Positions 44,708-52,835 of a stretch of DNA of 64,000 bases are shown piece by piece. The notes beneath the pieces are model-generated. The model worked only from the letters and a program-made list of their open reading frames with translations, was not told the origin of the DNA and ran no database searches. How positions within the stretch are numbered: the stretch's first letter is position 1; each line of letters begins with the position of its first letter. Position numbers and translations under genes: made by a program. The stretch spans positions 331,733 to 395,732 of the forward strand of contig NZ_KB892708.1 in NCBI RefSeq assembly GCF_000373925.1. Reading direction: 5' to 3'. This stretch comes from Actinopolymorpha alba DSM 45243 (GTDB lineage: Bacteria > Actinomycetota > Actinomycetes > Propionibacteriales > Actinopolymorphaceae).

Positions 44708-44944
44708 CTACCAGATGTAGCCGACGTAGAGGTCGCTTGCGGACGTCCCGGTGCAGCGGTAGGTGTCCGCCTCTCCGCTGGTAACGAACTCCTGACCGGC
44801 TGCGTGGCACTCGGCCGACGTGGGGTAGGTCTTGTAGAACTTCCACGTGTAGATCCCGGCGTTCGCCGCGGCCGGTGTCATGGCCACGAGTCCCGCCGCG
44901 ACCGCGCCGACGGCGGCGACCTTTCTGATGCCCGTGAATGCCAT
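44708..44944 (-). CDS. small secreted protein
   Basis: A 78-residue protein from ATG 44944, which follows GGAGG by seven bases. Residues 1-28 are a Sec signal peptide (basic FTGIRK, hydrophobic VAAVGAVAAGLVAM, cleavage after AAANA). The mature part of about 50 residues has two cysteines (SAECHAAG, YRCTG), likely a disulfide, and the aromatic pattern TWKFYKTYPT, with YVGYIW at the end. Similar short secreted proteins are widespread in actinomycetes, with no function known to me. Confidence 0.75.
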   Translation of the reverse strand: MAFTGIRKVAAVGAVAAGLVAMTPAAANAGIYTWKFYKTYPTSAECHAAGQEFVTSGEADTYRCTGTSASDLYVGYIW

Positions 44945-45058
44945 TGGTTTACCTCCGTAGTAGGGACTGCGGTGGTTTCTCACGCGCCTACTGCCGGACG
45001 GTACCAGCGAAGATCATCACGTGCGGTGCCTTCGAGGTAACGAGGTGCGGCCGTTGGG

Positions 45059-46054
45059 TCAGGGGATGACCTGGATCTTGCGGCCGACTCCAGCCTTGAA
45101 CTGCGCGAGGGCGGTGGCGTAGTCAGCCAGCGGGAACCGGTCGCTGATCATCACCTCGGGCCGGAGTACGCCGTTGACGAAGAGGTCACCGGCGCGTTCG
45201 AAGCTGTGCAGCACCGCCATCGAGCCGGTGATGGTGATCTCCTGGTTGTAGATCGTGTACGGCGCGATCTCGACCCGCGCGTCGTAGTTGGCGACGCCGA
45301 ACTGCAGGAAGGTCCCACCCCGGCCGACGCGGGTGAGCCCGTCACGGATCGCCGCCGCGACTCCGGTGCAGTCGATCACGACGTCCCAGCCACGCGGGTA
45401 GGCGCCCGCCAGGTCGTCCGCACTGGTCGCGGTCGCCGAGCACCCCAGCTCGCGCGCGGTCTCGAGCCGAGCGGGGTTGAGGTCGACGACGCTGACACTG
45501 CCCGCGCCCGACCGCTTGGCCAGCTCCATCATCATCAGCCCCATCGTGCCGGCGCCGTAGATGAGGTAGTGGTCGGCGAGGATGCGGGGGAGTACGTCGA
45601 AGCCGCGGACCGCGCAGGAGAGCGGCTCGATCAGCGCGGCGTCGGCGGTGGAGATGCCCTCGGGGAGCCGGTAGCAGTTCTTGACCGGGGCGAGAGCGTA
45701 CTCCGCCGCGCCGCCCGACGTGGTGACCCCGATCGCCGCCCAGTTCTCGCAGAGGTTGCCGCGTGCCCGGCGACAGTAGTGGCACTCGCCGCAGTGCAGG
45801 GACGGGTCGACGGCTACCTGGTCGCCGGCCCGTACCTCGGTGACGCCCGAGCCGACCGCGACGACCTCGCCGGCGAACTCATGGCCGGGCACCACCGGCA
45901 GGGTGGGTGCGAACTCGCCCTCGAGGATGTGCAGGTCGGTGCCGCACAGCCCGCAGGCGGCAACCTTCACGACCACGTCGCGCGGCCCGGGCGTCGGGTC
46001 GGGAACGCTCTCGACACTGACCTCGCCGGGTGCGCTGATGACGGCAGCCTTCAC
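45059..46054 (-). CDS. zinc-dependent medium-chain polyol/alcohol dehydrogenase
   Basis: A 331-residue MDR from GTG 46054. The catalytic zinc site is CGLCGTDLH with the GHEFAGEV histidine. The structural zinc cysteines are in HCGECHYCRRARGNLC (about residues 87-103). The NAD loop is YGAGTMGLM. The profile fits sorbitol, xylitol or erythritol-type polyol dehydrogenases. It is downstream of a second MDR (47-base gap) in a likely operon. Together with the nearby PfkB and FGGY kinases it suggests polyol catabolism. Confidence 0.88.
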   Translation of the reverse strand: MKAAVISAPGEVSVESVPDPTPGPRDVVVKVAACGLCGTDLHILEGEFAPTLPVVPGHEFAGEVVAVGSGVTEVRAGDQVAVDPSLHCGECHYCRRARGNLCENWAAIGVTTSGGAAEYALAPVKNCYRLPEGISTADAALIEPLSCAVRGFDVLPRILADHYLIYGAGTMGLMMMELAKRSGAGSVSVVDLNPARLETARELGCSATATSADDLAGAYPRGWDVVIDCTGVAAAIRDGLTRVGRGGTFLQFGVANYDARVEIAPYTIYNQEITITGSMAVLHSFERAGDLFVNGVLRPEVMISDRFPLADYATALAQFKAGVGRKIQVIP

Positions 46055-46100
46055 CGTGAATCCCCTTCTCTCGCGTACATGACGGCCCTTTACGCGTCGA

Positions 46101-47168
46101 TCATTCCTGAGGCCGGACGACCGGCTTGATGGTGGTGGCGTCCTCGACGGCCGCCGTGAGGGAACGCTCGCTGTCAGCGAGACCGAAGTGGTGGGAGACC
46201 AGGCGGTCGAGGTCAACCTGACCCGAGGCGGCCAGCGCGATCGCGGCCGGCCAGGTGTTGGCGTACCGGAAGGTCCCGGTCACCTCGATCTCGTACCCCT
46301 GCACGTGCGCCAGCGGCAGCGGGATCTCGTCACCGCCCATGCCGACCAGCACCACGCGTCCGGCCCGCCCGACCCGCCGGATCGCCCCGCCGATCGCGGG
46401 TGGATGGCCCGAGCACTCGATCAGGACGTCCGCCTCCACGCCCGCCTCGGCCAGGGATGTCGTACTCACGTCGACGGTCGCGGTGGCGCCGAGTTCGCGA
46501 GCCAGGGCAAGGCGGTGCGGGCGTACGTCGGTGACCACCACCTCACTCGCACCGAACGCCCGAGCGGTCTGCAACGCGACGAGGCCGATCGGTCCAGCCC
46601 CGGTGATGAGTACCCGGGTGCCGGGCGCGATCCGTGCCTTGCGGGCGCTCCACACCCCGACCGAAAGGGGTTCGAGGAGCGCGGCGGCGTCGTCGGAGAG
46701 CGTGTCGGGCACCGCGTGCGCGAACTCCTCGTGCAGGACGACGTACTCACAGAACGCCCCGTCAATCGGCGGCGTCGCGAAGAACCGCATGGCCGGGCAG
46801 AGGTTGTAGCGCCCGAGCCGGCACTGGGTGCAGGTGAAACAGGGGACGCCCGGCTCGAGGGACACCCGCTGCCCGGGCGAGTGCCGAGTCACGTCCGGAC
46901 CGCACGCGACGACGACACCGCTCGCCTCGTGACCGAGTACAAGGGGCGCGTTGACGACGAAGTCGCCGATCCGGCCGTGCTGGTAGTAATGGACGTCAGA
47001 CCCACACACGCCCACCGCGCGTACCTGAATCAGCACCTCCCGCGGCCCGGGCGTCGGCACCGGCCGCTCCTCGAGCACCAGATCCTTCACCCCGCGCAGG
47101 ACCGCGGCGCGCATGGTGGTCGGAACCCGCATCGTCGAGGACACCGAGTCGGACGTCATCGAGGTCAC
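46101..47168 (-). CDS. L-iditol/sorbitol 2-dehydrogenase-like zinc dehydrogenase
   Basis: A 355-residue MDR from GTG 47168 (ATG 47159 possible). VCGSDVHYYQHGRIGDFVV is typical of the sorbitol dehydrogenase group. LGHEASG supplies the zinc histidine; CFTCTQCRLGRYNLC is the four-cysteine lobe and GAGPIGL the nucleotide loop. It should oxidise a polyol to a ketose with NAD. An IS605-like element begins within about five bases upstream of the start, so the native promoter and ribosome site have probably been displaced; the only GGAG before the GTG now lies in the element's left end. Confidence 0.88.
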   Translation of the reverse strand: MTSMTSDSVSSTMRVPTTMRAAVLRGVKDLVLEERPVPTPGPREVLIQVRAVGVCGSDVHYYQHGRIGDFVVNAPLVLGHEASGVVVACGPDVTRHSPGQRVSLEPGVPCFTCTQCRLGRYNLCPAMRFFATPPIDGAFCEYVVLHEEFAHAVPDTLSDDAAALLEPLSVGVWSARKARIAPGTRVLITGAGPIGLVALQTARAFGASEVVVTDVRPHRLALARELGATATVDVSTTSLAEAGVEADVLIECSGHPPAIGGAIRRVGRAGRVVLVGMGGDEIPLPLAHVQGYEIEVTGTFRYANTWPAAIALAASGQVDLDRLVSHHFGLADSERSLTAAVEDATTIKPVVRPQE

Positions 47169-47173
47169 CTGAT

Positions 47174-48549
47174 TCTCCGAAGGAGGCCCCGGTCTTCAGA
47201 CCGGGGAGGAATTCGGACTCCGCACGGAGCAGTCCGGCGAAGCCGGGCGGTCCCAGAACGGAGTTCGCTGTCTGCCTGCCAGAAGCCTTACACAGCTCCA
47301 TACGGTATGTAAGCTGCGGATCATGAGGACGGCGCGTACAAGTGCCGGGCATACCCGGACCCCGAACAATCGGCAATGTTCAGCCGTACGTTCGGGTGTG
47401 TGCGCTTGGTGTGGAACAAGACGCTCGCTGAGCGGCACCGCGCCTGGCACGCCGAGGGCAAAAAGACCTCCTACAGGGAGACCGACGCAGCCCTGACGGT
47501 GTGGAAGAAGACCGAGGATCTGGCGTTCCTGTCCGAGGTCTCTTCCGTGCCGTTGCAGCAGACGTTGCGGCATCAGCACACCGCCTTCGCGAACTTCTTC
47601 GTCGGTCGGGCTCGGTACCCGCGGTTCAAGAACCGCAACGCCCGGCAGTCCGCGCACTACGCCCGCTCGGCGTTCCGCATGCGTGACGGCAAGCTGTTCG
47701 TCGCTAAGACTTCCAGCCCTTTGCGGTTCGTGTGGACATGGGATGACGTGGATGTAGCCGCGCTTAATCCGACCACGGTGGTGATCTCTCGGGACCCAGA
47801 CGGCCGCTGGTACGTGACATTTGCGGTCGACGCCGGAGCGCCCGAACCTCTGGAGGAGGCCGGGCACGCCATCGGCGTCGACCTGGGCCTGAAGGACTTC
47901 GCCGTCACTTCGGACGGGGAGCGGATCGCCAACCCCCGGATGCTGGAACGTAGGGCACGCAACCTCGCCCGGTACCAGCGGCGTATGGCCCGCTGCCAAC
48001 GCGGGAGCGTGAACCGGCGCAAGGCGAAGAGGAAAGTCGCCCGCGCCCACCGCAACGCCCGCACTGGCTTCCTGCACCGCACTAGCAGCGCCCTGGTCCG
48101 CAAGGCTGACACGATCGTGATCGAAGACCTCAACGTGTCCGGCATGGTGAAGAACCGGCTCCTCGCCCGTTCCGTCAGTGACGCGGGATGGGGCGAGTTT
48201 CGGCGCCAGCTCGAGTACAAGTGCGAACGTGCGGGACGCCGCCTCGTGGTGATCGACCGTTGGTACCCGTCCTCCAAGACCTGCTCCAGCTGTGGGAACC
48301 TGCTCGCCGAGCTGAGCCTTTCCACCCGGCACTGGACGTGCCCGAGATGCCGCGCCCGGCACGACCGGGACATCAACGCGGCGAAGAACATCCTTGCGGC
48401 TGGTCAAGCCGTAGCCCGGAGCGGTCCGGGTGATGCCTGTGGAGCCGGTGTCAGACGGCAAGGGTCCGCCCTTCCGCAGTCGGCTGTGAAGCAGGAAACC
48501 TCTCCCGCGAGGGCGAGAATCCCCTCCCTTTAGGGAGGGGAGAAGTCAA
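47174..48549 (+). mobile_element. IS200/IS605-like element carrying only tnpB
   Basis: The left end has the hairpin CCCCGGTCT (47187-47195) with AGACCGGGG (47198-47206), shortly after CTGAT (47169-47173), a plausible TTGAT-like target-adjacent motif. The right end has CCCCTCCC-TTTA-GGGAGGGG (48521-48540) and ends in TCAA (48546-48549), like the right cleavage site of IS605 elements. No TnpA transposase is present, so it would move only with help from another copy. It has landed in the divergent promoter region between the dehydrogenases and deoR. Confidence 0.8.
47376..48533 (+). CDS. tnpB: TnpB RNA-guided nuclease, N-terminus disrupted by a 2-base insertion
   Basis: TnpB nucleases are ancestral to Cas12 and use an omega RNA to cut target DNA next to the element's own motif. 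From ATG 47376 the protein has 385 residues with the RuvC residues Asp169 (GVDLGLKDF), Glu250 (IVIEDLNV) and Asp332 (HDRDINAAKN), and the zinc finger Cys303, Cys306, Cys322, Cys325. The normal opening should be MRTAYKCRAYPDPEQ from ATG 47323. GGCGCGTAC there has an extra CG, putting ATG 47323 out of frame. The product from 47376 would lack about 17 residues. The catalytic core is otherwise intact. Confidence 0.85.
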   Translation: MFSRTFGCVRLVWNKTLAERHRAWHAEGKKTSYRETDAALTVWKKTEDLAFLSEVSSVPLQQTLRHQHTAFANFFVGRARYPRFKNRNARQSAHYARSAFRMRDGKLFVAKTSSPLRFVWTWDDVDVAALNPTTVVISRDPDGRWYVTFAVDAGAPEPLEEAGHAIGVDLGLKDFAVTSDGERIANPRMLERRARNLARYQRRMARCQRGSVNRRKAKRKVARAHRNARTGFLHRTSSALVRKADTIVIEDLNVSGMVKNRLLARSVSDAGWGEFRRQLEYKCERAGRRLVVIDRWYPSSKTCSSCGNLLAELSLSTRHWTCPRCRARHDRDINAAKNILAAGQAVARSGPGDACGAGVRRQGSALPQSAVKQETSPARARIPSL

Positions 48550-48569
48550 TCTCCTGTCACCGCTCCGCC
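48440..48569 (+). ncRNA. probable omega RNA 3' end and 20-nt guide
   Basis: In IS605 elements the omega RNA overlaps the end of tnpB, includes the right-end hairpin and continues into flanking DNA, which acts as guide. Here the hairpin at 48521-48540 overlaps the tnpB stop, TCAA ends at 48549, and the guide would be the first bases outside (TCTCCTGTCACCGCTCCGCC, 48550-48569). The 5' limit given is arbitrary. Confidence 0.5.
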
Positions 48570-48754
48570 GTCACCAGTCCAGCGACGAGCCACCGGCGGC
48601 GTCGGATCGGGATGAGCAACTGAGGTAAGTCAAGAGAATCGGTCAAATTCAGAGCGAAACAAAGATGGGGACTCCTTGTGGAACGCGCGATCGCGCTGCC
48701 ATTCTTGGCCCGATAGCTCCGCGCCGGGCAGAGCCGGAAATGATCGGGCAGGAA

Positions 48755-49516
48755 ATGTACGCCGAGGAACGCCAGCTCGAGATCCTGAGCCGCGCGCGTG
48801 CCGCGGGCCGGGTCGACGTCGCGGGGCTGGCCGGGGAGCTGCACGTCACCCAGGAGACCGTGCGCCGCGACCTCACCGTCCTCGAACGCCGCGGCCTGCT
48901 CAAGCGGGTGCACGGTGGGGCGATCCCGGTCGAACGCCTGGACTACGAGCCGAAGCTCGCCACCCGGCGGGAGCAACGCACCGCGGAGAAGCTCCGGATC
49001 GCCACGGCCGCGCTGGCCGAGGTGCCCGACGAAGGGGCGATCCTCTTCGACAGCGGCTCCACTCCGGAAGCCCTCGCCCGGCGACTGCCGACCGACCGCG
49101 AACTCACGGTGCTCACCAACTCCCTGCCGATCGCCATGCTGCTCGCCGGCAAGCCGAACCTCGCCGTGTGGAGCCTGGGCGGTCTCGTCCGCGCCCGGAC
49201 GCACAGCACGATCGACGACTGGGCCCGGCGGCAGCTGGAGGACATCTCCGTGGAGGTGGCGTTCCTCGGGACGAACGGTCTGAGTGTCGCCCGCGGACTC
49301 ACCACGCCGCTGCCGACCGAGGCCGCGGTCAAGGCCGCTATGGTGCGGGCCGGTAAGAGACGCGTACTGCTGGCCGACCACTCGAAGTTCGGTCGGGACA
49401 GCTTCTGCCGCTTCGCCAGTATCGAGGAGCTCGACGTCGTGGTAACCGGTAGCGAGGTGGACGACGACACCGTCGCCGAGATCGAGTCCTGCGGACCCGC
49501 GGTGGTCCGGGCGTGA
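48755..49516 (+). CDS. DeoR-family transcriptional regulator
   Basis: A 253-residue regulator from ATG 48755 (ATG 48740 is an alternative). The N-terminal winged helix has RQLEILSRARAAGRVDVAGL and the signature VRRDLTVLERRGLLKRVHGGA. The C-terminal DeoR sensor domain, for sugar phosphates (DSGSTPEALARRLP, LGTNGLS, VLLADHSKFGR), is complete. The gene overlaps the PfkB kinase gene (GTGA) and probably represses this operon and perhaps the divergent polyol dehydrogenases, from which it is now separated by the IS element. Confidence 0.9.
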   Translation: MYAEERQLEILSRARAAGRVDVAGLAGELHVTQETVRRDLTVLERRGLLKRVHGGAIPVERLDYEPKLATRREQRTAEKLRIATAALAEVPDEGAILFDSGSTPEALARRLPTDRELTVLTNSLPIAMLLAGKPNLAVWSLGGLVRARTHSTIDDWARRQLEDISVEVAFLGTNGLSVARGLTTPLPTEAAVKAAMVRAGKRRVLLADHSKFGRDSFCRFASIEELDVVVTGSEVDDDTVAEIESCGPAVVRA

Positions 49517-50448
49517 TCATCACGGTCACCCCGAACCCCAGCATCGACCGTACCCTCGAGCTACCCACCCTTGCGCTCGGTGACGTCAACCGCGCGCGGG
49601 CGCACCATGTCGAGCCCAGTGGCAAGGGCGTGAACGTCACAAGGGCGCTGGCCGCCAACGGTGTCCGGTCGACGGCGGTTCTCCCGATTGGTGGAGCGGA
49701 GGGCGGCCAGCTGCGTTCCCTGCTCGATGACGAGGGCGTGAGTTACGTCGCCGTTCCCATCGCCGGCTCGGTCCGGGTCAACATCTCCATCGCCACCCGC
49801 GGAGGTGTCGTCACCAAGGTCAACGAACCTGGCCCGGCGCTGTCGTGGGGCGAAGCCGAGGCGCTCGTCGAGGCGGTGCTCGCGACGATGGGGCGTAACG
49901 ATCGGGTGGTCGCCTCGGGGAGCCTGCCCGGCGCGGTCGCCGCGGACTTCTACGCCGAGTTGGGTGCGCGGGTACGCCACGCCGGCGGGTGGTTCGTCCT
50001 GGACACCAGCGGGGACGCGTTGCGGCGCGGCCTGGACGGGCAACCCCGGTTGGTCAAGCCCAACCTCGACGAGCTCACCGAGTTGGCGAGGATGCCGCTG
50101 CCGACTCTTGGCGACGTGATCGCGGCGGCAGAGGAGGTCCGGGGCACGACCGGCGGTGCGGTGCTGGTGAGCCTCGGGTCCGCGGGCGCGGTGCTGGTCG
50201 ACGGCGAGTCTCCGGTGCATGCCGAGGTACGCGGGCCCGTGCTGGTACGCAGCAGCGTGGGGGCCGGCGACAACCTGCTCGCGGGGTTCCTCGCCGGCGC
50301 GGGGGACCGGGCCGCGTGCGTTCGGGAGGCGGTCGCATGGGGCACGGCGGCGGTACGGTCACAGCGCAGCCTGGCCCGTCCGATCACGCCGGACGACCGG
50401 CGTTCGGTCGTGGTTCACCCACGGCCCGACCTGTCCCGCGCGGTCTGA
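49513..50448 (+). CDS. PfkB-family hexose-phosphate kinase (1-phosphofructokinase/tagatose-6-phosphate kinase type)
   Basis: A 311-residue ribokinase-fold enzyme from GTG 49513. MIITVTPNPSIDRTLELP and EPSGKGVNVTRAL are the LacC/FruK opening. KPNLDELTEL and SVGAGDNLLAGFL carry the anion hole and catalytic Asp (the usual GAGDS is GAGDN). It should phosphorylate fructose 1-phosphate or tagatose 6-phosphate to a bisphosphate. No PTS gene is adjacent, so tagatose or polyol-derived hexulose phosphate is more likely than PTS fructose. Co-translated with deoR. Confidence 0.88.
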   Translation: MIITVTPNPSIDRTLELPTLALGDVNRARAHHVEPSGKGVNVTRALAANGVRSTAVLPIGGAEGGQLRSLLDDEGVSYVAVPIAGSVRVNISIATRGGVVTKVNEPGPALSWGEAEALVEAVLATMGRNDRVVASGSLPGAVAADFYAELGARVRHAGGWFVLDTSGDALRRGLDGQPRLVKPNLDELTELARMPLPTLGDVIAAAEEVRGTTGGAVLVSLGSAGAVLVDGESPVHAEVRGPVLVRSSVGAGDNLLAGFLAGAGDRAACVREAVAWGTAAVRSQRSLARPITPDDRRSVVVHPRPDLSRAV

Positions 50449-50508
50449 CGCATCGTGGGTGCCGCCGCGCCGGCCGGTGGCGGGTGAAGTTCTGCTGCTC
50501 CTGGTCTG

Positions 50509-51805
50509 TCAGGTTCGGAGTCGGTGGTTGCGGTTGGGGTTGCGGTTGGGGTCGATCCATTCGGGTGGGGTGAATTCGGGTATGCCGTCCGCCGCAACCT
50601 GGACTTTCCAGGCTCCTTGGTGGATCAGGCGGTGGTGATAACCGCACAGGAGGGTGCCGTTGGCGAGGGTGGTGGGTCCGCCGTTGAGCCAGGATTTGAG
50701 GTGGTGGCCGTGGCACCAGGCTGGTGGGCGGTCGCAGCCGGGGAACGCACAGCCTCGGTCTCGTAGTTCGAGGAGTTTGCGGAGGCGTCCGGTGAAGAAT
50801 CTGGTGCCGTCGCAGAGGGCGACCTCGCCGTCGCGGATGCCGAACCAGCTGACTTTGGCGTCGCATGCCCACTCCTGAACCGTGCGTGCCGATACGTAGG
50901 TGCCGGTACGCAGCAGCCGTCCCAACCCGGTGCCCTTCCCCAGATCCTCGTCGGTGATCGTCACAACGATGTGCGGCTTCTCCCCACCCTGCGACGGGGA
51001 CTCCCCGGAGTCGAGGTAGCGGCGGATGAGTTCGTCGAGCGCTTTGCCTCTGCGTTGGGCGGCGCTTCGGGGGTCCAGCCCGTCCGCGGTGGTGGGGAGC
51101 GGTTTGGAGAGGGGTTCGATGGCGGTGCGGAATCGGTCGGCCGCGATCGGGTCGAGCTTCCCGCGGATGTGGGTGCCGGATCCGTCTGGGGCGTCGTACA
51201 GCGACAGTTCGCACCGCCGGGCAGCCTTGGCTTCTTCTTCGGCGAGCTTCTTCGCAAGCACCTTGTCGGCCAGGTCTGGGTCGACCGCGTTCAAGACGGC
51301 TTTGCCTAGGCCCGGCCAGGTCTTTCGGGTCGAAGACGCGGGCGTGTTCGACCAGGACCTGTTCGGCTTCGGCGCGTGTTTCCTGGCCGGCTTCTTTGGG
51401 CAGGTCTCTGATCGCTTTCGCGATCACGCGTGCGTGGTCGGCGCTGATCTCGCCTGCGTTCAACGCAAGCTGCACGAGCGGGAGGGCGGTGTCGAGATCG
51501 TTGGCCAGCTTCACCGCCGCCCGCGCGTGTTCGGGACGCATCCGCAGCAGCGACGACAACAAGGCGGCCGTACTGGTCGCTCCGGCTGTGCGGCCGAGGT
51601 CTTGCCGGTCCGCCTCGCGGATCACCTGAAGTTGGAGCGCGTCGAGCTGGGCCTTGACCGCTTCGAGACTGACCAGGAGGTCGATCAGTTCCTGGCCGGG
51701 AGTCGACCAGAACAGTGCACCGGACTCCTCAGCGAGGCGGGCACGTATCCGCTCCACCAGCACCGAGAACCGGTGCCGGCCCGTGTCCGCCGAGGTCGAA
51801 TCCAT
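50509..51805 (-). pseudogene. DUF222 HNH endonuclease split by a frameshift
   Basis: The first part (51805 down to about 51310; MDSTSADTGRHRFSVLVERI to HARVFDPKDLAG) is the DUF222 domain. The second part, in another frame (LGKAVLNAVDPDLADKVLAK down to stop 50509), carries the rest of DUF222 and the HNH motif (GCAFPGCDRPPAWCHGHHL, LLCGYHHRLIHQ). One extra G in the GGCCGGGCCTAGGC stretch near 51308-51318 explains the shift. Intact length would be about 430 residues. Such genes are multicopy and often decayed in actinomycetes, but a sequencing slip is possible. Confidence 0.82.
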
Positions 51806-51889
51806 ACCCGAACACTAGCGGCGACCACCGACAAGACCCGGTCCCGAAAGCCCAACAAAACAAGGGCATCCGCCATCCGTCAGGGCCAT

Positions 51890-51952
51890 CGTTTTGGGTC
51901 GGGGGCACCCTTGGCCAATAGAGCCGTACAAGGGTGCCCCCGACCCAAAACG
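51890..51952. repeat. 24-bp perfect palindrome (family C)
   Basis: CGTTTTGGGTCGGGGGCACC... (51890-51913) is perfectly complementary to 51929-51952, with a 15-base loop. It lies about 85 bases upstream of the HNH gene start. A self-complementary CATGATCATG and a nearby GATCATGATCA follow at 52012-52076. Confidence 0.88.
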
Positions 51953-52179
51953 GCACGCCTCGCGATGCCAGCCGCCCACCGCCCACCGCCCCACCGCCAG
52001 GCCCGCGTTCCATGATCATGAAGGCAGAAAGGGTAATACGTCCCGAAACCCTCCATGAACGAGATCATGATCACGGAAGTGGGGCCGGCTGGGAGCGCTG
52101 CCGCCGCGTTCGGCTCTGAGTCAGCTGACCCCTGGGTGCCGTAGGATCAACGCTGAGGTTCGCGTAAGGGGAGGGCGAG

Positions 52180-52812
52180 ATGGCACAGGTCGACGGCATG
52201 GTGGAGATCACCTCCGAAAGCGAACTCCGGGAGCTGGTGGGCCCGGTCCAGCCGAACGCCGCGACCAAGGTCCGTACGTACCTTCACGAGCTTGACAAGC
52301 AGTGGTTGGCACAGTCGCCGTTCTGCCTGATGGCGACGGCGGGTGCGGATGGTTCGTGCGACGTCTCGCCCAAGGGTGACCCGGCCGGCTTCACGTTGGT
52401 GCTTGACGACACCACGATCGCGATCCCCGACCGTCCCGGAAACCGGCGCGTCGACGGCTTCCACAACATCCTGGCCAATCCACACGTCGGCCTGCTCTAC
52501 ATCCTCCCCGGTCGAAGTGACACCCTGCGAATCAACGGCCGCGCCCGCCTGGTGCGGGACGCGCCCTTCTTTGACCAGATGGTCGTCAAGGGCCACCGGC
52601 CGCAACTCGCGCTCGTCGTCGAGATCGACGAGGTCTTTCACCACTGCTCGAAGGCGTTCCTGCGATCGGCGTTGTGGAAGCCGGAGACCTGGGACACCGA
52701 GGCGGTGCCGTCTCGGGCCCGGATCTCCAAGGCTCTCGACCGCAAGGACGAGAGCCTTGAGGATCTCGAGCGTTACTACGGCCCGCAGTACGCCGAACGC
52801 CTCTACGGCTGA
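52180..52812 (+). CDS. PPOX-type FMN-binding protein, MSMEG_1061 family
   Basis: A 210-residue split-barrel flavoprotein from ATG 52180 after AAGGGGAGGG. The text FCLMATAGADGSCDVSPKGDPAGF, IPDRPGNRRVDGFHNILANPHVGLLY and KGHRPQLALV is characteristic of this subfamily. The substrate is unknown. It lies 23 bases before the 2-hydroxyacid dehydrogenase gene and may share its transcript. Confidence 0.87.
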   Translation: MAQVDGMVEITSESELRELVGPVQPNAATKVRTYLHELDKQWLAQSPFCLMATAGADGSCDVSPKGDPAGFTLVLDDTTIAIPDRPGNRRVDGFHNILANPHVGLLYILPGRSDTLRINGRARLVRDAPFFDQMVVKGHRPQLALVVEIDEVFHHCSKAFLRSALWKPETWDTEAVPSRARISKALDRKDESLEDLERYYGPQYAERLYG

Positions 52813-52835
52813 GAAGGCCAGCAGAATAGGGCGCC

